50,208 nt of DNA from Clostridiales bacterium (GTDB lineage Bacteria > Bacillota > Clostridia > Lachnospirales > Lachnospiraceae). Below, piece after piece: positions 49,865 to 50,208 of this stretch (positions are counted from its first letter, which is position 1; every line of letters starts with the position of its first letter). Where the stretch lies: NCBI GenBank assembly GCA_018366495.1, contig JAGZHZ010000019.1, forward strand, positions 1-50,208, in the 5' to 3' direction. A program made the translations under genes and the position numbers. The notes under the pieces were generated by a model. The model was not told the DNA's origin and did no database searches. It was given only the letters and a program-made list of their open reading frames with translations.

Positions 49865-50005
49865 ATACAGGCAGGAAATAAAAAAGAAAAAGAGCCTCTG
49901 ATTATATCCTAAAATAAAATTGAATAACAGACTTAGGATACTTAAGATAATTTTATATATATAATACTTAAGAAAAATCCTATTAAAAATACCTAAGATA
50001 AAATG

Positions 50006-50040
50006 ACAGCCATTATAAGAAATTATAATGGCTGTTTTTT
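50006..50040 (+). terminator. Perfect intrinsic terminator
   Basis: ACAGCCATTATAA (50006-50018), loop GAAA, TTATAATGGCTGT (50023-50035), then TTTTTT: 13 perfect pairs. It closes the decayed region. Confidence 0.92.
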
Positions 50041-50119
50041 CTGCGCTGAAAGTTTTTTGGGAACGAATTTTGGCGATTATATATACAAAAAAAAGATAGA
50101 TGGCGGTAAAATGATATGC

Positions 50120-50165
50120 TACCCTCATATAGGACAATGAAATATAAAAGTCCTATGTGGGGGTA
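50120..50165. mobile_element. Left end of an IS3-like element with hairpin over the ribosome site
   Basis: TACCCTCATATAGGAC (50120-50135) pairs with GTCCTATGTGGGGGTA (50150-50165), 16 bp with two wobble pairs. The right arm contains the GGGGG that serves as ribosome site for the next ATG, so RNA entering from outside would fold and block translation, a known protection in insertion sequences. Confidence 0.5.
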
Positions 50166-50170
50166 TTTTC

Positions 50171-50208
50171 ATGTCTAGAAAAAGTAAGATAAATCCAATA
50201 GAAAAGGT
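50171..50208 (+). CDS. Start of an IS3-type transposase OrfA (cut by window)
   Basis: ATG at 50171 opens MSRKSKINPIEK and runs into the window end. This is the typical beginning of a helix-turn-helix OrfA of IS3-family elements (MSRKSK...EEK). Only 12 full codons are visible, so the assignment rests on this opening and the folded left end before it. GGGGG lies 8 nt upstream. Confidence 0.5.
   Translation, partial: MSRKSKINPIEK

Noticed and set aside
1..50208. CRISPR array, rRNA genes
   Set aside because: No regularly spaced repeats of 24-40 bp and no rRNA-like conserved segments were seen.

Overview
The window looks like the origin-proximal part of a chromosome from a low-GC, anaerobic Firmicute of the Lachnospiraceae type (Ruminococcus/Mediterraneibacter, Blautia, Dorea-like). 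Evidence: the gene order rpmH-rnpA-yidD-yidC-jag-mnmE-mnmG-rsmG-soj-parB directly beside a dense DnaA-box cluster, clostridial families of unknown function (DUF4446, DUF3881), the split glycine decarboxylase (gcvPA/gcvPB), a GHKL/LytTR two-component pair, and A-rich coding sequence. dnaA itself is presumably just left of base 1, facing away. Almost all core genes lie on the + strand, that is, co-oriented with replication leaving the origin.

Layout. 1-424: DnaA boxes and the rpmH promoter. 425-7666: ribosomal protein L34, RNase P protein, membrane insertase (YidD, YidC), Jag, and the tRNA-modifying enzymes MnmE and MnmG plus RsmG. 7677-11870: segregation block with two perfect parS sites (one inside a 38-bp palindrome behind rsmG, one at the soj promoter), an alpha/beta-hydrolase-like gene on the - strand, a coiled-coil protein, soj/parA, parB and DUF4446. 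12171-14686: serS, DUF3881, tRNA-Arg(CCT). 14796-18788: accessory block, mostly - strand: a class M sirtuin (SirTM) with its zinc macrodomain partner, an FMN split-barrel protein, a divergent HxlR regulator, a 102-bp MITE-like element and a membrane metallophosphoesterase. 19201-26719: a tandem glycine riboswitch with a terminator platform controlling gcvT-gcvH-gcvPA-gcvPB, followed by lplA and lpdA, so the glycine cleavage system and its lipoylation and reoxidation enzymes are together. 26717-33666: a 6.9-kb cassette bounded by 48-bp direct repeats, holding a PIG-L-like protein with altered metal-binding motifs, a complete Dpp/Nik-type ABC importer and a SAM methyltransferase. 33788-49081: recD2, a secreted carboxylesterase, LytTR regulator and GHKL kinase, a DacA-type PBP with a long C-terminal tail, a degenerate tyrosine-recombinase-like protein, a DEDDh exonuclease, a UgpC/MsmK ATPase, a PucR-type regulator and an aconitase. 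49082-50208: promoter, decayed ORF fragments, and the left end of an IS3-like element running off the window.

The most unusual parts are (i) the direct-repeat-bounded transport cassette with a PIG-L-like protein and a methyltransferase, (ii) the SirTM/Zn-macrodomain pair with a palindrome between its -35 and -10, lying a few kilobases from the lipoyl/glycine-cleavage genes although it lacks the usual GcvH-L/LplA2 partners, and (iii) a strongly folded intergenic element ahead of lplA. Functional statements for these are inference from sequence families; no database search was possible.
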